A stretch of DNA of 64,000 nucleotides, from positions 62,001 to 126,000 of the forward strand of contig JAFKFV010000012.1 of NCBI GenBank assembly GCA_017307955.1. The letters are read 5' to 3'. A program made the position numbers and the translations under genes. The notes beneath the pieces are model-generated. The model ran no database searches. It saw only the letters and a list, made by a program, of their open reading frames with translations, and was not told the DNA's origin. Below, piece after piece: positions 1 through 9,704 of this stretch. How positions within the stretch are numbered: the stretch's first letter is position 1; every line of letters begins with the position of its first letter. The DNA comes from Allobosea sp. Its GTDB lineage: Bacteria > Pseudomonadota > Alphaproteobacteria > Rhizobiales > Kaistiaceae.

Positions 1-2
1 TC

Positions 3-281
3 CGTGGCATGCCCTTCCCGGACTATTTGTTCGGCACCGTCTGCCGGGCTTCGGAGATGCAGCCCCCACGGGGAACTCCGGCGCTTCCCATTGCGCCGCC
101 ACCCGCAGTGGCTCCGGCGCTCCCCGCGGCCACCCAGGCCCAGACGCCGGCCCCACCGCCGGCCCAATCCGGCAGCCTGTCGCAGCCGCGGCCCTATGCG
201 GCGCCGCTGCCGCAGCAGCCGGCGCCTTCGCCGCCGGAGCCCCTCCCGCCGCCTCCGCCGCTGCCGCGTCCGCGGGGCTGA
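3..281 (+). CDS. C-terminal end of a proline-rich protein (5' end outside window)
   Basis: This frame is already open at the left edge and stops with TGA at 279-281, so only the last 90 or so residues are visible. They are strongly enriched in Pro, Ala, Gln and Arg, with runs such as PEPLPPPPPLP, and show no recognisable domain. Low-complexity Pro-rich tails of this kind occur on exported or envelope proteins of alpha-proteobacteria, but the function cannot be named. The gene converges on the diguanylate cyclase gene, whose stop lies 5 bases downstream. An overlapping GC-rich frame in +1 gives an Arg-rich product and was judged a shadow. Confidence 0.4.
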   Translation, partial: RGMPFPDYLFGTVCRASEMQPPRGTPALPIAPPPAVAPALPAATQAQTPAPPPAQSGSLSQPRPYAAPLPQQPAPSPPEPLPPPPPLPRPRG

Positions 282-286
282 GGGCG

Positions 287-1717
287 TCAGGCCATCTGGT
301 AGAAGGCGCGCTTCGCCTCATACATGAGCGCGTCGGCCCGTCGCGCGACATCTTCCAGCCGCTCGCCGGGCCGGCCGGTCGCCGCCCCCATGGAGAGGGT
401 CAGCGGCAGGTTCGAATAGAACTGGTTGTTGATCTCGACGAGCCGGTGGACGCTGTCGATCATGGTCTCGGCGTCGCGCTCGTCGGCGCCTGGAAGGATG
501 AGTGCGAACTCGTCGCCGCCGATCCGCGCGGCATGGGCCGGCTTCTCGACGACCTTGCCCAGAACCTCGCCGACGCGGCGCAGCAGTTCGTCGCCGGCGG
601 CGTGGCCGAGCCGGTCGTTGGTTTCCTTGAGACCGTTCAGATCGGCCATGATGATGGTCACCGGATGGGGCGCATTGCGCTGCAGCCGGCTCATCTCGTC
701 GATATAGAAGGAACGGTTGTAGAGCTTGGTCAGCGCATCGTGCTTGCCGAGGAATTCGAGATAGGCCTCGGCCGCCTTGCGCGCCGTGATGTCTGTCAGC
801 GCGACCTGGACCAGCGACCAGTCCTTCTCGTGGCCCGGCAGAACCGAGAACTGCAGCAGGACATGCAACTCGCGGCCGTCGAGCGTGTAATTCACCACTT
901 CGCGCAGCTGGAAGAGCTTGCCGTTCCACAGATCGATCAGCTGCTCGCGGAAGTTCGGCTCCATATTGTCGCGGAAGACATCGGAAAGCCGGTGCAGCAG
1001 CGTCGGCTTGTCGGGCGCGGCGAACAGCTCCAGCGTGTGACGGTTCACGTCGATGACGCGGATCTCACTGATGCAGCGCGTGACAAATTCTGGATGCACG
1101 TCGGTAAAGACGCGGAAATCGACGATGCCGCGCATGCGGAGGTCATCGAGCAACTGCTTGACGGCGCTGAAATCCTCGACCCAGAGCGAGACGGGCGAAT
1201 GATGGAAGAGGCCGCGCGCATAGGCCTCGCTGGCCGCGAGGCTGCGGCGGGCACTCTCGCGCTCGGTCACGTCCTCGGTCGAGACCAGGACGCGGGCCCA
1301 GTCGTCCTCGGAGCCGGGCAGAACCGCGCCCTTGAGCTGGATGTCGAGCCGCTCGCCCGTGAGCGTGTAGTTGACCGTGGTGCTGGCGAAGTCGCGCTCG
1401 CCGTGCCAGAGCCGCTCCAGTTCGCCGATATGCGCCTCGTACATCGCGTCGCGGAAGACGCTTGGAAGCGCCTCGCGCAGCGTTTCGAGATCAGGCGCGC
1501 GGTAGAGTTCCAGCGTTCTGCGGTTGACGGCGATGAGCCGGATTCGGTCGGCGCAGGCCTGGACGCGCGACGGATCGGCGCGAAGGTAATCGGCGATATC
1601 GGTGACGCCGGCGGCGCGCCAATCGTCGAAGAGCGTGCGCAGAGCGCTGTAATCCTCGAGCCAGAGCGGGATCGGCGCCAGATCGAACATGGAATGGTCG
1701 GCGGATGACTCGGCCAT
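287..1717 (-). CDS. Diguanylate cyclase with two PAS-like sensor modules (GGDEF)
   Basis: Predicted to make cyclic di-GMP from two GTP. The last 165 or so residues form a GGDEF domain with an intact GGDEF signature (ARIGGDEFALILPG) and upstream motifs DALTKLYNR and DLNGLKETND. The inhibitory I-site RxxD, expected five residues before GGDEF, reads EKPA and is therefore absent. The N-terminal half holds two similar modules of about 150 residues, each opening with a P-x-x-LWxEDxSA motif and containing VNRxTLEL and VNYTLxGxxL, so they look like an internal duplication of a PAS-like sensor. No membrane segment is evident. I chose ATG 1717 (MAESS); the frame stays open to a TTG at 1807. It stands alone downstream of pyruvate carboxylase. 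Confidence 0.9.
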   Translation of the reverse strand: MAESSADHSMFDLAPIPLWLEDYSALRTLFDDWRAAGVTDIADYLRADPSRVQACADRIRLIAVNRRTLELYRAPDLETLREALPSVFRDAMYEAHIGELERLWHGERDFASTTVNYTLTGERLDIQLKGAVLPGSEDDWARVLVSTEDVTERESARRSLAASEAYARGLFHHSPVSLWVEDFSAVKQLLDDLRMRGIVDFRVFTDVHPEFVTRCISEIRVIDVNRHTLELFAAPDKPTLLHRLSDVFRDNMEPNFREQLIDLWNGKLFQLREVVNYTLDGRELHVLLQFSVLPGHEKDWSLVQVALTDITARKAAEAYLEFLGKHDALTKLYNRSFYIDEMSRLQRNAPHPVTIIMADLNGLKETNDRLGHAAGDELLRRVGEVLGKVVEKPAHAARIGGDEFALILPGADERDAETMIDSVHRLVEINNQFYSNLPLTLSMGAATGRPGERLEDVARRADALMYEAKRAFYQMA

Positions 1718-1826
1718 GGTCCGGTTCTCGTCGCTCCGCATCGCGTGATGGTCCTCCACCGCGGCCGGATGATCGTCCCCCGGCCCAGCGATTCGCCCGC
1801 AGGGCAATGATCTTGAAGGCGCGAGG

Positions 1827-1854
1827 TAAATAGACTGTCGATTTATGCTGTCAA
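1827..1854 (-). promoter_or_regulatory. Sigma-70-like promoter for the diguanylate cyclase gene
   Basis: On the minus strand a perfect TTGACA (1854-1849) is followed after 16 bases by TATTTA (1832-1827), pointing at the diguanylate cyclase gene. The implied start near 1820 leaves roughly 100 bases of leader to ATG 1717, or about 12 to the TTG at 1807. The rest of the 1718-2022 gap shows nothing else I can name. Confidence 0.5.
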
Positions 1855-2022
1855 TGGTGAAGCGTCACGGGCCGCACGGGGCAGGGCGGCCTCGGCCTTC
1901 GCGGTCGCGGAGACGGCCCGCCGGACGGAATGCGGGCTCCAGGCGAAGCCGGCTCGGCTCCCAGAAGACAGCGTGCCGGAGCAGGGCCCCGGCACGTCTT
2001 GCTTCGAAGGAGGGGTGCGTCG

Positions 2023-5000
2023 TCAGCCGAAGACGACCAGGAGATCCTTCGCGTCGATCTGGCTGCCGGCATGGACCAGAACTTCGGCGATCGTACCGTC
2101 GCGATCGGCGTGGATGGCCGTCTCCATCTTCATCGCCTCGATCGAGAGCAGCACGTCGCCTGCCTTGACCGCCTGGCCGGCGCGTACCGCCAGCGTCGAG
2201 ACGACACCCGGCATGGGCGCCGCGACATGGTTCGGGTTGCCTTCCTCGGCCTTGCGCTTGGCGATCACGGCGCCGGCATTGGCCCGGTCGGGGACCTTCA
2301 CGACGCGCGGCTGCCCGTTGAGCTCGAAGAAGACGCGGATGAGGCCCTCTTCGTCGGCGTCGCCGATCGCCTGGCAGAGGATGACCATGGTCTTGCCCTT
2401 CTCGAGCTCGACATGGATCTCCTCGCCGACCGGCAGGCCGTAGAAATAGACCGGCGTCGGCAGGGCGCTGGTCGGACCGTAGGTATCCTCGGTCTTGGCG
2501 AAGTCGGTATAGACCTTCGGATACATGAGATAGGAGGCGAGGGCGAAGTCGTCGATGACGCGCTTGCCCGTCTTCTCGGCCGCCGCCTTGCGCTCGGCCT
2601 CGAGATCCGCCGCCTTGATCAGCGAGCCGGGGCGGGCCGTGGACGGTGTCTCGCCCTTCAGCGCCTTCTTCTGGATGCCGGCCGGCCAGCCGCCGGGCGG
2701 CTGGCCGAGATCGCCGCGCATCATCTGAACGACGGAATCGGGGAAGGCGATGTCTCGCGCCGGATCCTCGACATCGGCGACCGAGAGGCCCTGGCTCACC
2801 ATCATCAGCGCCATGTCGCCGACGACCTTGGAGGACGGCGTCACCTTCACGATGTCACCGAACATTCGGTTCACGTCGGCATAGGCCTGCGCCACCTCGT
2901 GCCAGCGCGTATCGAGGCCGAGCGAGCGGGCCTGCTCCTTCAGATTGGTGAACTGGCCGCCCGGCATCTCGTGGAGATAGACCTCGGAGGCGCCGGCCTT
3001 CAGGTCGCTCTCGAAGGCGACATACTGCGCGCGCACCGCCTCCCAGTAGAACGAGATGCGGCGGATGGCAGCCGGATCGAGTCCGGTGTCGCGGTCGGTG
3101 CCCTTCAGCGCTTCGGCGATCGAGCCGAGGCAGGGCTGCGAGGTAAGGCCCGAGAGCGCGTCCATCGCCGCGTCGACCGCGTCGACGCCCGCCTCGACGG
3201 CGGCGAGCACCGTCGCGGCCGAGATGCCGGAGGTGTCGTGCGTGTGGAGATGGATCGGCAGGTCGGTCTCGCCGCGCAGCGTCGTCACGAGCTTCTTGGC
3301 GGCGGCCGGCTTCAGGAGGCCGGCCATGTCCTTGATGCCGATGATATGCGCGCCGGCCTTTTCGAGGTCCTTGGCCAGCGCGACATAGTATTTGAGGTCG
3401 TATTTCGCCCGGTCGGGATCGAGCACGTCGCCCGTGTAGCAGATGGCGGCTTCGAGGACCTTGCCCTCCTCGCGCACCGCGTCCATCGAGACGCGCATGT
3501 TCTCGACCCAGTTCAGGCAGTCGAACACGCGGAAGACGTCGATCCCGCCGGCGGCGGCCTGCTTGACGAAGAACTTGACCACATTGTCGGCATAGTTGGT
3601 GTAGCCGACGCCGTTCGCGCCGCGGAGCAGCATCTGCAAGAGGATGTTGGGCGCCCGCTCGCGGATCATCGCGAGCCGCTCCCACGGATCCTCGGTCAGG
3701 AAGCGCATCGCGACGTCGAAGGTCGCGCCGCCCCAGCATTCGAGGCTGAACAGCTCCGGCAGGCCGCGGGCATAGCTGTCGGCGATGCCGACGATGTCAT
3801 GGGTGCGCATGCGCGTCGCCAGCAGCGACTGGTGCGCGTCGCGCATCGTCGTGTCGGTGACGAGGGTGCGCGTCTCGGCGCGCATCCATTTCGCCAGCGC
3901 CTCCGGGCCATGCGCTTCGAGATATTGCTTGGTGCCCGGCGCCGGCTCCGCCGCGAAATGGGGAATGACCTTGGCGAGCGCGTCGGCCTTCGGCTTGACG
4001 CGGCCGCGCGTCTCCGGATGACCGTTGACGGTCACGTCGGCGATATAGGTCAGGAGCTTGGTGGCGCGATCGCGGCGACGCACCGAGGAGAACAGCTCCG
4101 GCGTCGTGTCGATGAAGCGCGTCGTATAGGAATTGTCGCGGAATTTCGGGTGGTTGATGATGTTCGCGACGAAGGTCAGGTTGGTCGCGACGCCGCGGAT
4201 GCGGAACTCGCGCAGCGCGCGGTCCATGCGCGCAATCGCCTCCTCCGGCGTCGGCGCCCAAGCGGTGATCTTCTCCAGGAGCGGATCATAGAAGCGCGTG
4301 ATCACGGCGCCGGAATAGGCCGTGCCGCCGTCGAGGCGGATGCCGAAGCCCGACGCCTCCCGATAGGCGGTGATGCGGCCATAATCCGGGATGAAGTTCT
4401 GTTCCGGATCCTCGGTGGTGATGCGGCACTGCAGCGCGTGGCCGTTGAGGCGGATATTCGCCTGCGCGGGCACGCCGGATTCGGGTGTCCCGATCGCCGC
4501 ACCCTCGGCGATGTGGATCTGCGCCTTGACGATGTCGATGCCCGTCACCTGCTCCGTGACGGTGTGCTCGACCTGGATGCGCGGATTGACCTCGATGAAG
4601 TAGAACTTGCCGGTATCGGCATCCATCAGGAACTCGACCGTGCCGGCGCCGTAATAGTCGGCGGCGTGGCCGATCTTGAGGCCGTAGTCGGTCAGTTCCT
4701 TGCGCTCGGCATCCGAGAGATAGGGCGCAGGCGCGCGCTCCACGACCTTCTGGTGGCGGCGCTGCACCGAGCAGTCACGCTCGAAGAGATGGACGATATT
4801 GCCGTGCCGGTCGCCGAGGATCTGCACCTCGACATGGCGGGCGCGCTCGACGAGCTTCTCGAGATAGATCTCGTCCTTGCCGAAGGCGGCCTTGGCCTCG
4901 CGGCGCGCCGTCACGGCGTCCTTGAGCAGCGTTTCCTCGTCGCGGATGACGCGCATGCCGCGGCCGCCGCCGCCCCAGGAGGCTTTCAGCATCACCGGAT

Positions 5001-5463
5001 AGCCGATGCGCTTCGCCTCGGCCTTGATGAACTCGACATCGTCCGGCAGCGGATCGGTGGCCGGCATGACCGGCACGCCGGCGGCTATGGCGAGATTGCG
5101 CGCCGCGACCTTGTTGCCGAGCATGCGCATCGTGTCGGGCGAGGGGCCGATGAAGGTAATGCCGGCCTCGGCGCAGGCCTCGGCGAATTCCGGGCTCTCG
5201 GAGAGAAGGCCGTAGCCGGGATGGATGGCGTCGGCCTTCGCCTCGCGGGCGATGCGGATGATGTCGGGGATGTTCAGATAGGCCTCGATCGGGCCGAGGC
5301 CCTTGCCGACCTGATAGGCCTCGTCGGCCTTGAAGCGGTGCAGCGCGAGCTTGTCCTCCTCGGCGAAGATCGCGACCGTGCGCAGCCCCAGTTCATTGGC
5401 GGCGCGGAACACGCGGATGGCGATTTCCGACCGGTTAGCGACGAGAATCTTCTTGATTGCCAC
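2023..5463 (-). CDS. pyc: Pyruvate carboxylase
   Basis: Anaplerotic biotin enzyme converting pyruvate, bicarbonate and ATP to oxaloacetate in the cytoplasm. The single-chain architecture is complete: N-terminal biotin carboxylase and ATP-grasp (KILVANRSEIAIRVFRAANE, LKASWGGGGRGMRV), central carboxyltransferase TIM barrel (DTTMRDAHQSLLATRMRT, LFRVFDCLNW-type strand, HTHDTSG), and a C-terminal biotin carrier with the acceptor Lys about residue 1112 in EAMKMET. The sequence reads very much like rhizobial pyruvate carboxylase, with about five residues fewer just after the YQVGKG stretch. I prefer GTG 5463 (VAIKKILVANRSE), because GGGGG lies 5 bases upstream and this gives 1146 residues, close to the family length. 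An ATG ten codons earlier (5493) is the alternative. Confidence 0.97.
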   Translation of the reverse strand: MAIKKILVANRSEIAIRVFRAANELGLRTVAIFAEEDKLALHRFKADEAYQVGKGLGPIEAYLNIPDIIRIAREAKADAIHPGYGLLSESPEFAEACAEAGITFIGPSPDTMRMLGNKVAARNLAIAAGVPVMPATDPLPDDVEFIKAEAKRIGYPVMLKASWGGGGRGMRVIRDEETLLKDAVTARREAKAAFGKDEIYLEKLVERARHVEVQILGDRHGNIVHLFERDCSVQRRHQKVVERAPAPYLSDAERKELTDYGLKIGHAADYYGAGTVEFLMDADTGKFYFIEVNPRIQVEHTVTEQVTGIDIVKAQIHIAEGAAIGTPESGVPAQANIRLNGHALQCRITTEDPEQNFIPDYGRITAYREASGFGIRLDGGTAYSGAVITRFYDPLLEKITAWAPTPEEAIARMDRALREFRIRGVATNLTFVANIINHPKFRDNSYTTRFIDTTPELFSSVRRRDRATKLLTYIADVTVNGHPETRGRVKPKADALAKVIPHFAAEPAPGTKQYLEAHGPEALAKWMRAETRTLVTDTTMRDAHQSLLATRMRTHDIVGIADSYARGLPELFSLECWGGATFDVAMRFLTEDPWERLAMIRERAPNILLQMLLRGANGVGYTNYADNVVKFFVKQAAAGGIDVFRVFDCLNWVENMRVSMDAVREEGKVLEAAICYTGDVLDPDRAKYDLKYYVALAKDLEKAGAHIIGIKDMAGLLKPAAAKKLVTTLRGETDLPIHLHTHDTSGISAATVLAAVEAGVDAVDAAMDALSGLTSQPCLGSIAEALKGTDRDTGLDPAAIRRISFYWEAVRAQYVAFESDLKAGASEVYLHEMPGGQFTNLKEQARSLGLDTRWHEVAQAYADVNRMFGDIVKVTPSSKVVGDMALMMVSQGLSVADVEDPARDIAFPDSVVQMMRGDLGQPPGGWPAGIQKKALKGETPSTARPGSLIKAADLEAERKAAAEKTGKRVIDDFALASYLMYPKVYTDFAKTEDTYGPTSALPTPVYFYGLPVGEEIHVELEKGKTMVILCQAIGDADEEGLIRVFFELNGQPRVVKVPDRANAGAVIAKRKAEEGNPNHVAAPMPGVVSTLAVRAGQAVKAGDVLLSIEAMKMETAIHADRDGTIAEVLVHAGSQIDAKDLLVVFG

Positions 5464-5598
5464 CAGAACCCCCGATTCCGATCCACCCGGCATGGCGGAC
5501 GACCGGCTCGATGTTAGCCGTTTTGTGCGACTGCGAAAAGATCAGTCAGTTGCGCTGCACTGCCCACGGATGCGGCAGTTTGGCGTTGCGGTAGAAAT

Positions 5599-7818
5599 CT
5601 AGCCCGCGGGCAGTTCGGCGAGCCGGACGAGGAGGAAAGGCGTTGCGAGGACCATCGCCCGTTCCTTCTCGGTCATGAAGGCGACGGCCTCCGTCGCCGT
5701 GTCGGCCTCGGAGATCTTGGCGGCGGCGAGGGCCTCGACCGGATCGATCACGCCGCGCGGGCGCTCCGGCACGCGGTCGACCAACGCCAGATGCGCGGCG
5801 CGCCAGCGCGGATCGGCAACGAGATCGGCCATGGACGGGCGGTTGGCGACTGCGGTCTCGTATACGGGGCGAAGTGCCACCGCGGCGCTGACGATCGGCG
5901 GCGGCTGTGCTTCCTCGGGCGTGCGCAGGAGGCCCATCCGCCTGACGACCCGTCCGACGCGGTTGGAGCCCGTGATGCCGGAAATCGGCACTGCGAGGAT
6001 GAGGCCGAGAATGGCCGGCGCCAGCCAGGCGACGAGCACCCAGGAATCGAGCGAGGCGGCGAGCAGCAGCGCGAGGCCGGTCAGCACATGCCAGCGATGG
6101 CGGATGACGAGCGAGCGCAGCGGAACGCCGCCATCGTCGCGGCGCTGCGGCTTCCAGCCGGAGTCGCGGCCGATCAGGATCGAGACGATGGCGCCGGTGT
6201 GGACCAGCATCATGATCGGCGCCATCAGCGCGGAGACGAGAATCTCGAAGAAGAAGCTGGCGATCGTGCGGAAGCCGCCGACGGCGCGCCGCGCGTCGCG
6301 GTCGCGCAGGAACGCGATGAGGCCCATGATCTTGGGCGCGAACAGCACGGCGAGCGTCAGGGCGAAAAGGCGCAGCGCGCGCTCGGCGTCGATCACCGGC
6401 CAGGTCGGGAAGAGCTGGAAATCCTCGGTGAAATATTCCGGGCGGATGAAATGCGCCTGCAGCGACAGGGCAAGGCCGGCGAGGATCAGGAGGAGCCAGA
6501 GGGGCGAGGCGAGATAGGAGCCGATGCCGGTCAGGAGATGGATGCGGCTCACCCAATGGAGGCCGCGCGCCGGCAGCACGAAGAGATGCTGCAGATTGCC
6601 CTGGCACCAGCGGCGGTCGCGCACGGCGAGATCGATGATCGAGGGCGGGCTTTCCTCATAGGAGCCGACGAGGTCGTCGGCGATGCGGACGGTCCAGCCG
6701 GCGCGGCGCAAGAGCGCTGCTTCCACGAAGTCGTGGCTGAGGATATGGCCGCCGAAAGGCGGGCGGCCTGGAAGATCAGGCAATCCGGCGGCGTCGAGGA
6801 AGGCGCGGCTGCGGATGATCGCGTTATGGCCCCAGTAATTGCCTTCCGAGCCCGTCCAGAAGGACAGGCCGGCGCCGACGATCGGCCCGTAGACGCGGCC
6901 GGCGAACTGCTGCAGCCGGGCGAGGATCGTGGTGCCGTTGACGAGGCTCGGAATGGTCTGGATCAGGCCGGCGTCGGGGTCGCCCTCCATGCGCCGCGCC
7001 AGTTCGACGATCGTCTCGGGCGCCATCAGGCTGTCTGCGTCGAGGACGAGGATATGCTCATAGGCGCCGGCCCAGCGCATGCAGAAATCGGCGACATTGC
7101 CGGCCTTGCGCGCGACATTGCGGCGGCGGCGGCGGTAATAGATGCGCACCCGGTCGCCGAGCCGCTCGCGGATCGCCATCACGGCGGCTTCCTCGGCGAG
7201 CGCGACGTCAGGGTCCGTCGTGTCGGCGAGGACGAACCAGTCGAAGGCATGGCCCTGGCCGAGCGCCGAGAGGCCGTCTGCCATCGCCTCGATGCCGGCG
7301 AAGACGCGCGACGGGTCCTCGTTATAGGTCGGCATCAGGATGGCCGTCCGCGAGGCGAGGGGACCCGTCGGGTGGACCGGCGGGCTGCCGAGGCGGCCGA
7401 TGATCATGCCATAGCCGGCGATGGCGCTGGTGAAGGCCATCGCGATCCAGCCGAAATTGAGCGCGAACAGAATGAGGACCGCGATCTCGACCGGGGTCAG
7501 CCCGCCGACCTCGAGCACCTGCTCCATCTCGTAAACGGCGATGGCAGCGAGTGCGAAGGCGCCGCCGAGCACAGCAAGGCGGCGCAGGATCGAGGAGCGC
7601 GAGCGGCGGGGATCGACGAAACGCCGGCGGTTGCGGCGGCGGAAGCGCCACAGCGACTGCACCGGCATGTCGGACGCAACCTCGGGCGGCATGCCCCGTG
7701 GTTCCGCGAGTGGCGGTTTCGGCTCTTCGGCGAGGACCGAATCCGGCGGTGGGGGCGATGCGGTCTCCGCGTCGGCCCTCCGTTCCGCCAGAACCTCCGT
7801 CACGCCGTTGCCGTCCAT
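5599..7818 (-). CDS. opgH: Periplasmic glucan glucosyltransferase OpgH/MdoH
   Basis: Inner-membrane family 2 glycosyltransferase that polymerises UDP-glucose into the backbone of osmoregulated periplasmic glucans. At 739 residues it has two N-terminal membrane segments (about 80-98 and 108-140), then a cytoplasmic GT2 domain with LMPTYNEDP (161-169), DTTDPD (199-204), the DADS metal-binding motif (260-263), the SHDF acid region (361-364) and RDRRWCQGN (400-408), then a group of C-terminal membrane helices. The N-terminal 50 residues are Pro-rich and probably disordered. Its start overlaps the 3' end of opgG by 19 bases, so the two are translated from one opgG-opgH message. The only other candidate is a cellulose-synthase-like GT2, made unlikely by the opgG neighbour. 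Confidence 0.95.
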   Translation of the reverse strand: MDGNGVTEVLAERRADAETASPPPPDSVLAEEPKPPLAEPRGMPPEVASDMPVQSLWRFRRRNRRRFVDPRRSRSSILRRLAVLGGAFALAAIAVYEMEQVLEVGGLTPVEIAVLILFALNFGWIAMAFTSAIAGYGMIIGRLGSPPVHPTGPLASRTAILMPTYNEDPSRVFAGIEAMADGLSALGQGHAFDWFVLADTTDPDVALAEEAAVMAIRERLGDRVRIYYRRRRRNVARKAGNVADFCMRWAGAYEHILVLDADSLMAPETIVELARRMEGDPDAGLIQTIPSLVNGTTILARLQQFAGRVYGPIVGAGLSFWTGSEGNYWGHNAIIRSRAFLDAAGLPDLPGRPPFGGHILSHDFVEAALLRRAGWTVRIADDLVGSYEESPPSIIDLAVRDRRWCQGNLQHLFVLPARGLHWVSRIHLLTGIGSYLASPLWLLLILAGLALSLQAHFIRPEYFTEDFQLFPTWPVIDAERALRLFALTLAVLFAPKIMGLIAFLRDRDARRAVGGFRTIASFFFEILVSALMAPIMMLVHTGAIVSILIGRDSGWKPQRRDDGGVPLRSLVIRHRWHVLTGLALLLAASLDSWVLVAWLAPAILGLILAVPISGITGSNRVGRVVRRMGLLRTPEEAQPPPIVSAAVALRPVYETAVANRPSMADLVADPRWRAAHLALVDRVPERPRGVIDPVEALAAAKISEADTATEAVAFMTEKERAMVLATPFLLVRLAELPAG

Positions 7819-9398
7819 CGATAGACCCAGGTTTCCGAGGCGCGGCCGTCGGGGAAGGTCAGCACGGTCCGCAGTTCGATGAGATTGTTGCCTTCGGGGT
7901 CGATCTCGAAATTGACGCGCCAGCCCTGGCCGTCGCCGATGAGCGGATTCGGCTGCACGACGACATTGCTGATCTTGCCGGCCGAAGCGGTCACGGTTGC
8001 CTTGGGCTCCTCGGCGGGCTTGCCCTCCAGGATCTGGTAGGGCGAGAAATCGATGACGAAGCGGCGCTGCGGGCCGTCGCCTTCCAACTGCGCCCGGCCC
8101 ACCATGGTTCCATGCACGACCATGCCGCCGGCGACATAGGCCGGATCGCCGCCCCAGGAGAGGCGATAGGCGAAGGAATATTCCGAACCGGCCGGGATCG
8201 GGTCCTTCGGCTGCCAGTAGGCGACGATATTGTCGTGGATCTCGGAATTGGTCGGAATCTCCACGAGCGTCACCGCGCCGGTGCCCCAGTCTCCGACCGG
8301 CTCCACCCAGAGGCTCGGCCGCTTTTCGTAGACCGCCTCGAGATCCTCATAGGTGACGAAGTCGCGGTCGCGCTGGATGAGGCCGAAGCCGCGCGGGCCG
8401 GCATCGACAAAGGCGCTGATCTGCAGCGTCGACGGGTTGGAAAGCGGACGCCACAGCCGCTCGCCGCGGCCGTTGACCATGAGGAGGCCGTCCGAATCAT
8501 GCACCTCGGGCCGGAAATCATCGACATTGGTGCGGTCGTTCGGGCCGAAGAAGAACATGCTCGTGCCGGGCGCGAGGCCGACCTTGGCCATGTCGACGCG
8601 CGGGAAGAGGTCCGCCTCGACATCCATGACCGTCGGCAGGCCGGGCCGGATCGTGAAGCGATAGGCGCCGGTGACGCTCGGGCTGTCGAGCAGCGCATAG
8701 AGGACGATCGTGTCGCTGTCCTGGATCGGTGTCTCGACCCAGAAGGCGCGGAAGATCGGGAATTCCTCGCCCTCGGGCTCGGCCGTCTTGACCGCGAGGC
8801 CGCGCGCCGAGATGCCGTAGACCTGGCCGCGCCCGAGCGAGCGGAAATAGCTGGCGCCCTGGAAGACGACGATCTCGTCGAAATAGTCGGGCTTGTTCAG
8901 CGGACCGTGGATGCGGATGCCGGCGAAGCCGATATCGGTGTTGGGGATGCCCTTCGGCACAAGCGGACCGAAATCGAAGAGGTCGGTCGAATAGGGGAGG
9001 TGCTTGGCCTCGCCGTCCTTCACGATCGCCACTTCGATCGGCTCCTTGAAGTAGAAGCCGGGATGGAAGAGCTGCAGCGTGAAGGGAAGGCCGGAGCCCT
9101 GCCAGACCGACGCCGCGGTCTTGAAGCGGATGTCGCGATACTGGTCGTAAGTGAGGTTCTGCAGCACGTCGGGCAGGCGCGAGGCCGGCGCCGCGAAGGG
9201 CACGCGCGACAGCCGCCGGGCGATCTCGGTCACGGTCGAGCGCGTGAACGGCCCGTCGGTGGCAAGGGAGGCGGCGACATTGGTCGTCTGGGCGAGCGCC
9301 TCGCCCGGCAGAAGGGGGGCGAGCGCGGCCGCCGCCGCGGTGGCCGCTGCCGAAGCGAGGAGGCGCCGACGGGTGAGCTGATACGAAGCTGTCATCAT
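7800..9398 (-). CDS. opgG: Periplasmic glucan biosynthesis protein OpgG/OpgD (Tat-exported)
   Basis: Periplasmic beta-sandwich protein acting with OpgH in assembling or branching osmoregulated glucans. The 532-residue product starts MMTASYQLTRRRLLASAAA and then has a hydrophobic stretch ending in ALA, which is a twin-arginine signal; this is more typical of OpgD than of Sec-exported OpgG. The mature part begins with FTRSTVTEIARRLSRVPF and contains LTYDQYRDIRF and FDFGPL segments characteristic of the MdoG family. The frame is open far upstream (to 11276), but that extension is antisense to the ribokinase and the dehydratase genes, so the double ATG at 9398/9395 in front of the Tat motif is the start. 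It is first gene of the opgGH operon. Confidence 0.93.
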   Translation of the reverse strand: MMTASYQLTRRRLLASAAATAAAAALAPLLPGEALAQTTNVAASLATDGPFTRSTVTEIARRLSRVPFAAPASRLPDVLQNLTYDQYRDIRFKTAASVWQGSGLPFTLQLFHPGFYFKEPIEVAIVKDGEAKHLPYSTDLFDFGPLVPKGIPNTDIGFAGIRIHGPLNKPDYFDEIVVFQGASYFRSLGRGQVYGISARGLAVKTAEPEGEEFPIFRAFWVETPIQDSDTIVLYALLDSPSVTGAYRFTIRPGLPTVMDVEADLFPRVDMAKVGLAPGTSMFFFGPNDRTNVDDFRPEVHDSDGLLMVNGRGERLWRPLSNPSTLQISAFVDAGPRGFGLIQRDRDFVTYEDLEAVYEKRPSLWVEPVGDWGTGAVTLVEIPTNSEIHDNIVAYWQPKDPIPAGSEYSFAYRLSWGGDPAYVAGGMVVHGTMVGRAQLEGDGPQRRFVIDFSPYQILEGKPAEEPKATVTASAGKISNVVVQPNPLIGDGQGWRVNFEIDPEGNNLIELRTVLTFPDGRASETWVYRWTATA

Positions 9399-9464
9399 CT
9401 TGTTCTGTCTGGTCCGGACCGAAGGCGCAGTAACGGGATGATCGTGGCAAACTCTCGACGATCT

Positions 9465-9494
9465 CCAATCTCGGCTATGGCGTAGCCGATTTGG
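9465..9494. promoter_or_regulatory. Inverted repeat in the opgG / ribokinase divergent gap
   Basis: The gap 9399-9704 separates opgG and rbsK, which diverge. It holds a hairpin-forming dyad: TCGGCTA (9471-9477) and TAGCCGA (9483-9489) around 5 bases, extended by CCAA/TTGG after a small internal loop. A second shorter dyad, CATTTC (9567-9572) and GAAATG (9582-9587), lies nearer rbsK. Either could be an operator; no clear -35/-10 pair was found. Confidence 0.3.
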
Positions 9495-9704
9495 TTCACC
9501 TCGTCGATGGTTCCGGACCGTCCCTCGACAAGCCGAGCAAGGGTCCCGATCAGCCGATCCTAGCGGCATTTCTCCGGCGGCGAAATGGCGATGCTGCGTC
9601 GCGAAATCAGTGAGCCGTGGAGCGTCCCGCCCGCTGCCGCGCCGCCCGCTTGACCGGGCCGCGGCGTCTCGACACCCTCGCGCGAGAAACTGCGAGGGAA
9701 TGCC

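Noticed and set aside
1930..5517. Very long open frame on the plus strand opposite pyruvate carboxylase (about 1195 codons)
   Set aside because: It is an antisense shadow of a GC-rich gene: composition is Arg/Asp/Ala/His-rich, no family motif, and the minus-strand protein is unambiguous.
5559..5579. ACTGCC/GGCAGT inverted repeat after opgH, considered as terminator
   Set aside because: Only 6 bp with a 9-base loop and no T run on the opgH strand; too weak to call.
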